From contig CM033396.1 of NCBI GenBank assembly GCA_019426215.1, forward strand, positions 30,919,154 to 30,983,153: DNA of 64,000 bases, read 5' to 3'. Each line of letters opens with the position of its first letter. Position 1 is the stretch's first letter. This DNA is from Buddleja alternifolia (taxonomy: Eukaryota > Streptophyta > Magnoliopsida > Lamiales > Scrophulariaceae). The notes under the pieces were generated by a model. That model searched no databases. It had not been told where the DNA came from and saw only the letters and a program-made list of their open reading frames with translations. Below are positions 56,346 through 64,000 of this stretch, piece after piece. The translations under genes and the position numbers were made by a program.

Positions 56346-57971
56346 ATGACCCGCTCTTCTAACGAGCCTCTATACAATTTTGAGCCGGAGATAGAGCGTG
56401 TTCTTCAATCTAGTAGACGCGCTCGAGAAATGGCCGACAATCTAAATCCAAATGGGAATTTTCCCGACATAAATCTCCCGGAAAACAGGGAATGGTTGCA
56501 AAATCTATTCCAAGCTATGCAACCGGCACCTCCTCAAAGACTTCCATCGGTCCGGGAAAGTCTACCTCCAAGGGTCCACACTATACCGGGGCCCGTAGTC
56601 TTTCCAAATTTCTTTGCACCAAATTATCACATTCCGTCACACATCTTTAGCATGGTGCAAAGCGAACCCTTCTATGGAGAGCCCCATGAATCACCTCATG
56701 AGCATTTGGAGACTTTAGACGATACTCTCATGACTACCCAATTTCATCCACGGGATCTCGATGCAATTCGTCTAAGAGTCTTCCACTTCTCATTAAAGGA
56801 AAGGGCGACCATGTGGTACAAATCTCTACCACCCCAATCCATCACAACATGGGGACAATTGGTCGATGCCTTTTTGAGCAAATTCTTTCCACCCTCCAAA
56901 ATCAATGAGCTAAGGAGCAACATTAAGGAGTTTAAGCAGGGGAATCATGAGTCCTTAGCCGAGGCATGGGCTAGATATAAAAACATGCTCCGAAAATGTC
57001 CGGATCACAACCTAAGATTGAGCGAGCAAGTATTACGATTCCATGATGGAGTCCGTTCGCGCATCCGAAATAGGCTCAATGCCGGCGCCGGTGGTGATCT
57101 CCTTGGGCTCGATTGCCAAAGTGTGTGGGACAAGATTGAGCAATTAGCCCGGGAAGATGAACTCTATCCCGATGATGAAGAAATCACACCCACTAAAAAG
57201 ATTGCTTGTGTTCAAGAGTTGGGCGAAGAAGTTGCTTTGGAAACAATGGTTGGCAATGTAAACTATGTTGGAAATGCCAATCGACCTCAATTGAACTTCC
57301 ATGTGCCCGAAAATTTTCCAAGGAGGCCCAATCCGGCACAAAATGCCCATCCCGGCGTCTATCAAGCACCAAGGCCCCCATTCAACAATAACCAAGCTCA
57401 AAGGCAAGGTAATCCTCATATACAAAGGCAAATAAGACCTCTTACAACCGAAGAGCGTCTCGATGAACAAATAAAGAAATCGGATTCAGCAATCAACGAA
57501 CTCCGTACTATGATGAAGGATATAATGATGGACATGAAGGATTTAAAGACACAAATGGGTCAAATGGCAAAGGCGATCAGCGAGAGAGCCCCGGGAACTT
57601 TACCAAGTGACACAGAAAAAAACCCGAAGGAGCAATGCCACGCCATCACCTTAAGAAGTGGCAAACAGGTAGTCAATGATGTTGTTCGCATTTCCGCGCC
57701 CGAGCGCCCCGATGAGAACGCCCAGGCGCCGGAATCAACCCACAGTGAACGAATGCTTCGCAATTGCGCGCCCGAGCGTCCCGATGATCACGCTCAGGCG
57801 CCCGAGACCCAGCGCCCTGGCGCCGATTGTCGCGCCCAGGCGCCACCTCCTGAACCCTCCACAGCGGGCTCTTCAACTCCAACGCATCCTCCCATCGAGG
57901 TCCGTCTGCCATTTCCTAATGCACATAGAAAGAAAAAAAAAAGATGGATCCAAGTTTCCTTCGAATCTTAG
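56346..57971 (+). CDS. Athila Gag
   Basis: Structural protein of the virus-like particle, about 541 aa from [15 protein letters not shown]; an upstream Met at 56313 lies in the PBS leader and is less likely. The retrotransposon gag domain spans roughly residues 95-240: [55 protein letters not shown] predicted coiled region follows ([20 protein letters not shown]). The C-terminal part has GC-rich imperfect repeats of [13 protein letters not shown]. The frame ends 14 codons after the point where pol opens in the -1 frame at an A10 run. In related Athila elements gag and pol are usually one frame, so this break is probably a mutation. Confidence 0.88.
   Translation: MTRSSNEPLYNFEPEIERVLQSSRRAREMADNLNPNGNFPDINLPENREWLQNLFQAMQPAPPQRLPSVRESLPPRVHTIPGPVVFPNFFAPNYHIPSHIFSMVQSEPFYGEPHESPHEHLETLDDTLMTTQFHPRDLDAIRLRVFHFSLKERATMWYKSLPPQSITTWGQLVDAFLSKFFPPSKINELRSNIKEFKQGNHESLAEAWARYKNMLRKCPDHNLRLSEQVLRFHDGVRSRIRNRLNAGAGGDLLGLDCQSVWDKIEQLAREDELYPDDEEITPTKKIACVQELGEEVALETMVGNVNYVGNANRPQLNFHVPENFPRRPNPAQNAHPGVYQAPRPPFNNNQAQRQGNPHIQRQIRPLTTEERLDEQIKKSDSAINELRTMMKDIMMDMKDLKTQMGQMAKAISERAPGTLPSDTEKNPKEQCHAITLRSGKQVVNDVVRISAPERPDENAQAPESTHSERMLRNCAPERPDDHAQAPETQRPGADCRAQAPPPEPSTAGSSTPTHPPIEVRLPFPNAHRKKKKRWIQVSFES
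57933..57942 (+). other. A10 run at the gag/pol frame break
   Basis: Ten consecutive A between gag ([10 protein letters not shown]) and the pol frame ([11 protein letters not shown]). Moving one base at this run joins gag and pol in one frame. It is either an indel, an assembly error in a homopolymer, or a frameshift site. Confidence 0.8.
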
Positions 57972-60900
57972 CAATTCTTCGTGAGGTTAGAATTAATATT
58001 CCTTTTATAGACGCAATTTTACAAATGCCAAATTACGTGAAATTTTTCAAGGATATTTTATCCAACAAACAAAAGTGGGAGGAAAACGAAACGGTGTGCC
58101 TAACCGAGGAATGCTCCGTCGTATTGCTTAATAAATTACCAATGAAACTTGAAGACCCTGGGAGTCTCACTATTCCTTGCACGATTGGGCCATTATCCTT
58201 CGAAAAAGTTTTGTGCGACTCGGGAGCTAGCATCAACCTCCTCCCGTACTCTCTTTTCAAAAAGTTGGGCCTTGGTAACCCAAAGCCGACTTCAATAAGC
58301 CTCCAACTTGCCGATAGATCAATCAAGAGACCACGGGGAATAATCGAAGATGTAATCGTTCAAGTCGACAAATTCTACTTCCCGGTTGACTTTGTGGTTC
58401 TTGATATGGAGGAAGATGTTGAGGTACCCCTGATCCTAGGAAGACCATTCCTAGCCACTGGTAAGGCGGTAATCGATATTGCCAATGGTAAGCTAACCTT
58501 AAATGTGGGAGATGAAAAGGTCACCTTTGATGTTTTTAAAGTGCTTAAACACCCATGTGATCCTGACTCATGTTTACGCATCGATGTATTTGATATGTTG
58601 ATTGATGAGACTTTTCAGGCACAAATGGTAGACGACCCATTGGAGACATGTCTTTCCAAATCTATGGATGTCGATTCAGCGAGTGAAGAACAATTGGAAA
58701 CCATGTTTAGCGTAGAGAAGCCACCTCTTTACCACGTCATTGGAGCTAAAAAATTAGAAAGATCACTCTTGGCTCCTCCTCGCCCTTCTATCGAAGAGGC
58801 CCCTATCCTTGAGCTTAAACCATTACCATTACATTTGAAATATGTATTTTTAAATGATAATGAGACTCTACCTTTAATTGTCTCATCTTCTTTGACAGGA
58901 GAACAGGAGGAGCGACTCATGAGAGTATTGAAGGCCAACAAAAAGGCCTTCGGGTGGAAAATTGCGGATATAAAAGGCATAAGTCCAGCGGTGTGCATGC
59001 ACAAAATACTCATGGAGGAGTCCGCAAAACCTACACACCAACCACAAAGACGGTCAAATCCACAAATACAAGAGGTGGTAAAGAAAGAGGTTATAAAACT
59101 ACTCGATGCAGGTATAATCTATCCTATCTCTGATAGTGCATGGGTAAGCCCGACTCAAGTAGTACCCAAGAAGGGCGGAATAACTGTGATAGAAAATGCG
59201 AACAATGAATTAATCCCTACTCGAATGCTTACCGGGTGGCGTGTGTGTATAGATTATCGCAAGTTAAATGATGCCACTCGTAAGGACCATTTCCCCCTCC
59301 CATTCATTGACCAAATGCTTGAAAGGTTAGCCGGACATGATTTTTATTATTTTTTAGATGGGTATTCCGGCTATAACCAAATTGCCATAGCCCCCGAGGA
59401 CCAAGAGAAAACAACTTTCACTTGTCCCTATGGCACGTTTGCTTATAGGCGGATGCCGTTTGGATTATGCAATGCCCCGGCCACATTTCAACGATGTATG
59501 ATGGCGATCTTTCATGACATGGTTGAAGAATTCCTTGAGATTTTTATGGATGATTTTTCTGTTTTTGGAACCTCATTTAACACATGTCTTGATCATTTGG
59601 ACCGTGTTCTAAAACGCTGTGAGGAAACAAATCTTGTTTTGAATTGGGAAAAATGTCATTTTATGGTCCGGGAAGGGATTGTGCTAGGTCACAAAATCTC
59701 CCAAAAAGGGATTGAAGTGGACCAAGCCAAGATTGAGGTAATAGAAAAGCTTCCTCCACCTAGATCGGTGAAAGCCGTGAGGAGCTTTCTTGGTCATGCC
59801 GGCTTCTATAGGCGATTTATCAAAAAATTTTCCAAAATTGCAAAGCCGTTATCTAACTTGCTTGTCAAAGATGCACCATTCAATTTTGATTCCCTTTGTT
59901 TACAGGCCTTCATGACTCTTAAGGAGCTATTGATATCCGCTCCCATCATGGCACCTCCCGATTGGAGTTTGCCTTTCGAATTGATGTGTGATGCTAGTGA
60001 CACCGCGGTGGGTGCGGTCCTTGGCCAAAGGAAGGATAAGGTATTTCAAACCATCTACTATGCTAGTAAGACTTTAAATGATGCACAAATGAATTACGCA
60101 ACCACGGAAAAAGAATTACTAGCCATAGTATTTGCATTTGACAAGTTCCATGCTTATCTCATTTTGAATAAAGTAATTGTGTACACTGATCACTCCGCAT
60201 TAAAATACTTGCTTGCCAAAAAGGATGCCAAACCTAGACTCATTAGGTGGATTTTACTTCTTCAAGAATTTGACATAGAAATTAAGGATAAGAAAGGAGT
60301 AGAAAATGTTGTTGCCGACCACTTGTCTAGGATAGAGATTCCTAAGCCTGAGTGCGTGTTTGATAAACCTATTTGTGAGGAGTTTCCCGATGAGCAATTG
60401 TATGCTATACTTCATAATGATGCTCCTTGGTATGCCAATTATGCAAATTATCTTGTCACGGGAGTTCTTCCTCCGGATATCACTTATCATCAAAAGAAGA
60501 AATTCTTATTTGATGTGAAGCGATATTTGTGGGACGAACCATATCTATTTAAGATTTGTGCAGATGGCCTCATTCGACGATGTATCCCCGAGGAGGAAAT
60601 AGCATCAATTCTCGCCCATTGTCATGATATGTCGGTAGGTGGTCACTTTGGACCCTCTAAAACAGTGGCTAAAGTGCTTCAATCAGGTTTCTTTTGGCCT
60701 ACTCTTTCTAAAGATGCATTCTTGTATGTTCAATCTTGTGATAGGTGTCAACGAACAGGTAACATCTCTAAAAGACACGAAATGCCATTGAATAACATGC
60801 TTGAATGTGAACTATTTGATGTATGGGGTATTGATTTTATGGGACCCTTCCCTAGTTCTTGTTCCAATAAGTATATTCTTGTTGCGGTCGACTATGTCTC

Positions 60901-61708
60901 CAAATGGGTCGAAGCTGAGGCTTTACCAACTAATGATGCTCGGGTGGTTACTCGATTTTTAAAAAAAAAGATTTTCACTCGTTTTGGAACTCCTAGAGCA
61001 ATCGTTAGTGACGGGGGCACCCATTTTTGTAACAAACAATTCGAGCACTTACTGAACAAGTACGGGGTACGGCATAAAATCTCAACCCCATATCATCCTC
61101 AAACGAGTGGTCAAGTGGAGGTGTCGAATCGGGAGATTAAACGCATTCTTGAAAAAACGGTTAACGCATCTAGAAAAGATTGGTCCCTTAAACTAGATGA
61201 CGCCTTGTGGGCATATAGAACCGCGTTTAAAACTCCGATTGGCATGTCCCCATATCGCCTTGTCTTTGGAAAAGCATGTCACTTACCGGTTGAGCTCGAA
61301 CATCGCGCTTTTTGGGCTATTAAATTTCTAAATTTTGATTCTCAACTCGTAGGTACCAAGCGATTACTCCAATTACACGAACTTGAGGAATGGCGCCATC
61401 AAGCGTATGAGAACGCCAAGCTTTACAAGGAGCGAACGAAAACATGGCATGATAAGCGTATTATTCCCCGAGAATTTCATGAAGGAGACAAGGTTTTACT
61501 ATACAATTCTCGCCTTCGACTTTTTCCCGGGAAGCTCAAGTCAAAATGGTCGGGACCATTTGTTGTATCTCGTGTGTATGCTTCTGGTGCCATTGAACTT
61601 ATAACGGATAATGGACGAACCTTCATGACAAACGCCCAAAGGTTAAAGCATTACATTGGGATTGACGGGTCGAGGGATAAAGTGACCATTCCCCTCCAGG
61701 ATCTTTAG
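57944..61708 (+). CDS. Athila Pol: protease, RT, RNase H, integrase
   Basis: Uninterrupted 1254-aa frame; the Met at 57944 is simply the first in frame. Protease: [20 protein letters not shown], active Asp92. RT about 380-580: [41 protein letters not shown], and the catalytic FMDDFSVFG (Asp536/537, with Met in place of Tyr, as is normal in this group). RNase H: Asp683 (MCDASD), Asp749 ([11 protein letters not shown]), Asp792 (ADHLSR). Integrase: zinc-binding H-H/C-C with [10 protein letters not shown], then Asp964 (GIDFMGPF), Asp1023 (VSDGGTHF) and Glu1059 with DD35E spacing. The protein ends without a chromodomain. All catalytic residues are present, so this copy may be competent if the upstream frame break is bypassed. 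Confidence 0.93.
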   Translation: MDPSFLRILAILREVRINIPFIDAILQMPNYVKFFKDILSNKQKWEENETVCLTEECSVVLLNKLPMKLEDPGSLTIPCTIGPLSFEKVLCDSGASINLLPYSLFKKLGLGNPKPTSISLQLADRSIKRPRGIIEDVIVQVDKFYFPVDFVVLDMEEDVEVPLILGRPFLATGKAVIDIANGKLTLNVGDEKVTFDVFKVLKHPCDPDSCLRIDVFDMLIDETFQAQMVDDPLETCLSKSMDVDSASEEQLETMFSVEKPPLYHVIGAKKLERSLLAPPRPSIEEAPILELKPLPLHLKYVFLNDNETLPLIVSSSLTGEQEERLMRVLKANKKAFGWKIADIKGISPAVCMHKILMEESAKPTHQPQRRSNPQIQEVVKKEVIKLLDAGIIYPISDSAWVSPTQVVPKKGGITVIENANNELIPTRMLTGWRVCIDYRKLNDATRKDHFPLPFIDQMLERLAGHDFYYFLDGYSGYNQIAIAPEDQEKTTFTCPYGTFAYRRMPFGLCNAPATFQRCMMAIFHDMVEEFLEIFMDDFSVFGTSFNTCLDHLDRVLKRCEETNLVLNWEKCHFMVREGIVLGHKISQKGIEVDQAKIEVIEKLPPPRSVKAVRSFLGHAGFYRRFIKKFSKIAKPLSNLLVKDAPFNFDSLCLQAFMTLKELLISAPIMAPPDWSLPFELMCDASDTAVGAVLGQRKDKVFQTIYYASKTLNDAQMNYATTEKELLAIVFAFDKFHAYLILNKVIVYTDHSALKYLLAKKDAKPRLIRWILLLQEFDIEIKDKKGVENVVADHLSRIEIPKPECVFDKPICEEFPDEQLYAILHNDAPWYANYANYLVTGVLPPDITYHQKKKFLFDVKRYLWDEPYLFKICADGLIRRCIPEEEIASILAHCHDMSVGGHFGPSKTVAKVLQSGFFWPTLSKDAFLYVQSCDRCQRTGNISKRHEMPLNNMLECELFDVWGIDFMGPFPSSCSNKYILVAVDYVSKWVEAEALPTNDARVVTRFLKKKIFTRFGTPRAIVSDGGTHFCNKQFEHLLNKYGVRHKISTPYHPQTSGQVEVSNREIKRILEKTVNASRKDWSLKLDDALWAYRTAFKTPIGMSPYRLVFGKACHLPVELEHRAFWAIKFLNFDSQLVGTKRLLQLHELEEWRHQAYENAKLYKERTKTWHDKRIIPREFHEGDKVLLYNSRLRLFPGKLKSKWSGPFVVSRVYASGAIELITDNGRTFMTNAQRLKHYIGIDGSRDKVTIPLQDL

Positions 61709-63366
61709 CGATTCTTTATCTCAAGTCGAGCTACCGACTCTAAACTAGCGCTTCTTGGGAGGCAACCCAAGTTTGTAAGTTTGTTTTTGTTTTTGTTTTT
61801 GTTTTTGTTTTTGTTTTGTTTAGTTTGTTTCTTTTTATTGTGTTCAAGCATGCACTTTTGGCATGTATGTTTTTCTTATGCTTGATGGTTTAAAAAGTTG
61901 AAGTGTTAGATATGATGCACATTTGGACCCCACCTTTAGAGATTCTTATTTTACTCGATAAGAGGAGAAACTTTGTAAGGATGCATTGGAAGCTTAAGGA
62001 TGTTCTTCAATATCCTTGGTTGTAAGTGTTCTTTTACCTTTGTGTATGCATGTTGTAACAACATTGGGGACAATGTTGGATTTAAGTTTGGGGGTAGAAG
62101 AGTATCTATTTTGAATATTGAAAATGCAATCCTAATTTTTAACTTGAATTTGGGGAAAGTTTGTTTGATATCATGTTTATATGCTTCTTTGTTGAGAAAA
62201 TCAAGCATGAAAAAATTTTAGTCCTTCCAATTGATGCATTGAAATTGATTGACTTGGAAAAATGGCATGAATTCTTGAAATAATCTGAATTTAATGGAAT
62301 ATATATATCTTTGAAATTGCTCGTGGAGACCTTAGACTAGAATTGATTCTTTAGATGATTCACAATGCACTTAAATCGAAGGTAGAGGAGTTGAGAGGAT
62401 AACCATCTTAAGACACTTAAGGAATTATTTCCAGAAATATTAACTTAGATTTCTCATAAGGTTATAAGTTGAGTAGTAATTTTATATGCTAACAATGAAT
62501 TGAAAAGGTTGAATTTTGGTATGACCAAAAGTGGTCAGGCTAATACGTACCGGAGGTGAAAAGTTTCATGCCTATATACTGTACTATTATGCTAATTTGA
62601 GCTATGCTCAAGCCAAAAGAAGTGAAGTTGTTTAAAAGATCTAGTTTTATTTCGTGGCCTTTGATACTCGAGTGATTAAATCCTTAGGAGTGTCTCTACA
62701 CTTAATGCCCCAAAACTATCTAGTTTGGGAGTCATTGGTCTAAAACTTGTTACATGGGTGTCATAGAAAGCCTAATGGAATAAAACATTGCACATGATCT
62801 AGCCTTAATGAAGTTTAATGGAAATTCCATATGAATTGAATGTTGAATTTTTGAAATAATGAAATTTAAATGGCTATGAGATTTTCTATAATTCTTGTGC
62901 CTTGTGTTTGATCAAAAGTTGATAGATATGGGATTAATGTCCAAAATTTGGTAAGGATGTCTCTCGACTATAATACCCTAGATTTATTTTTCACTATACC
63001 CTAAGGAGTCGTTTCAAGTATTGGTGTCACATGAGCAAAAGTAGTTGATATGTATATATATATTTGTGAACTTTAAAAGGTTGATATTATGCCATTCATT
63101 CTTGTTGATCATATTGAGATGTGTTGATTCGGTTGGGATTGAAAATTTGCTAGATTTTGTGGGTATATCTTATGCAAACCCTCACGAGACTATAACTCGT
63201 CCTTTGAGGTAACTCAAAGGTTTAAAGGCTTGTTGCACCCGCTAAATGCAATCGTTTACTCCACGAAAGTGAGTTAGTTAGTTGTTTTGTTTTCTCCCAT
63301 TGAATGATGTTGGTCTTGCCTTATAGCTCGTATTGCTCGAGGTCGAGCAATTGATAAGTTTGGGGG
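61709..63366 (+). other. 3' non-coding region and PPT of the young Athila element
   Basis: About 1.66 kb without a convincing ORF. A gtttttgtttttgtttttg run lies at about 61780-61825. The polypurine tract aagtttggggg sits directly before the 3' LTR. The region is homologous to the reverse complement of 51382-53040. In many Athila elements an env-like frame lies here; none is visible. Confidence 0.8.
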
Positions 63367-64000
63367 TGTTGATAAGAGGTGTTTTTACGTGTTTTTAAGA
63401 CCATAATTCTTATGATTTGGATTCACTTATTGCTTAAATCATGTCACATTTGCATTTAATAGGTGTGTTAAGTGAATACAGGTAATAAATGAGAATACAT
63501 GAAGAAAAGGGAAGAAAAACGATGTACAAAACAAGTTCAAGCATGTTTTTCAACACCTAGGCGGTTTATGCATCTCCTACCACATTCGAGCGATAATTCC
63601 GTACATTTCGAGACCGACTTAGACAAAGTTTCCTTCTACAAAGTTTTAGATGAATGTCTTAGCTTCAAATGGGAACTTGAAACATCCAAATCGGAGGTCT
63701 ATAGAGATAATTGTGAAGGAAATACGATTTCTGCGCCGAACAGAGAAGTACATGTGCCAGGATACGCCCCAGCGCCCTCCTAGTCATGCCTAGGCATGGA
63801 TAGTCCGAATGTTACTCCTTTTTCAGCCTAAATTCCAGCATTATATGATGGGTAAGAATCACTTTTGGCCATAATTCAGCACATGTGTTGAGGGGTTGTC
63901 ATAAGTGTGTTTCTTGGTAGATTTACTTTATGGGCGCCAAATCAGAAACAACCTCCATGTTGAAACATAATTTAGGTATACTTAAAGACCGAATTGGACA
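63367..64000 (+). repeat. 3' LTR of the young Athila element (partial)
   Basis: First 634 bp of the 3' LTR, nearly identical to 54268-54891; cut by the window edge. Confidence 0.92.

Larger units (their letters stand above)
54268..64000 (+). mobile_element. Young Athila-type Ty3/gypsy element, right end outside the window
   Basis: 5' LTR 54268-56186, PBS 56193-56210, gag 56346-57971, pol 57944-61708, long 3' non-coding region, PPT 63357-63366, and the first 634 bp of the 3' LTR from 63367. Over the compared 634 bp the LTRs differ by three substitutions, a 1-bp indel and a 10-bp deletion (acgtgttttt missing from the 5' copy). It is inserted in the 5' LTR of the minus-strand Athila-like element. 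There is no env-like ORF and no chromodomain. Apart from one frame break at 57933-57942 it looks complete. Confidence 0.93.

Noticed and set aside
61709..63366. Env-like third ORF expected in some Athila elements
   Set aside because: No open frame longer than about 85 aa and none conserved with the related copy at 51382-53040.

Overview
The window is nuclear DNA of a flowering plant, most likely a eudicot. It is AT-rich, has GT-AG introns, and carries plant-type Helitron, CACTA, Mutator-like, Ty1/copia and Ty3/gypsy elements. There is no prokaryotic gene organisation. Most of the 64 kb is transposable element DNA. I support only two host genes that look intact, both on the minus strand, plus one decayed host gene fragment.

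Layout, left to right. 1-1994 is AT-rich intergenic DNA with a possible small retroposon. 1995-9004 is an old, stop-riddled Ty3/gypsy chromovirus; a solo LTR of a SIRE-like copia family (2389-4122) sits inside its primer binding site. 9811-17890 is an 8.1 kb Helitron on the minus strand with both termini recognisable. It carries a degenerate RPA1-like gene and the C-terminal part of a PIF1-like helicase, but no visible Rep domain; a MULE-type MITE and a tiny A-tailed retroposon sit inside it. 17999-20665 is a truncated SIRE-like copia element (complete 2 kb LTR, PBS, start of gag). 20666-23810 is intergenic, with a frameshifted fragment of an FIP2-type BTB/POZ gene.

23811-28235 is the clearest host gene, a two-exon GNOM-family ARF-GEF closest to GNL2 (about 1381 aa, DCB-HUS-SEC7 order). 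29939-34035 is a small conserved plant gene (91 aa as modelled) of unknown function; its 3.8 kb intron holds a compound foldback MULE-like element (32653-33425). 35333-38821 is a young copia element with 155-bp LTRs and a CACTT target duplication. Its single long ORF has lost the reverse transcriptase.

From 38822 onward the window is nested mobile DNA. 39226-42516 is a cluster of MITE arms and a gypsy LTR remnant, with a 379-bp MULE MITE (9-bp TSD) and a 432-bp CACTA MITE inserted. A large CACTA element starts at 42822, with subterminal repeats, a TNP2-type transposase pseudogene, and a Transposase_24 plus Ulp1-like gene. At 49685 it is interrupted by an internally deleted minus-strand Athila-like element. 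A young, nearly complete plus-strand Athila element (54268 to beyond 64000) interrupts the 5' LTR of that one. This gives at least three insertion layers, CACTA > minus Athila > plus Athila; the right halves of the outer elements must lie outside the window.

I found no convincing undescribed biochemical system. The most interesting items are the PBS-targeted solo LTR, the Rep-less RPA-bearing Helitron, the RT-less but open copia ORF, the compound MULE foldback in a host intron, the deleted Athila lineage next to its likely helper family, and the gag/pol frame break at an A10 run in the young Athila.
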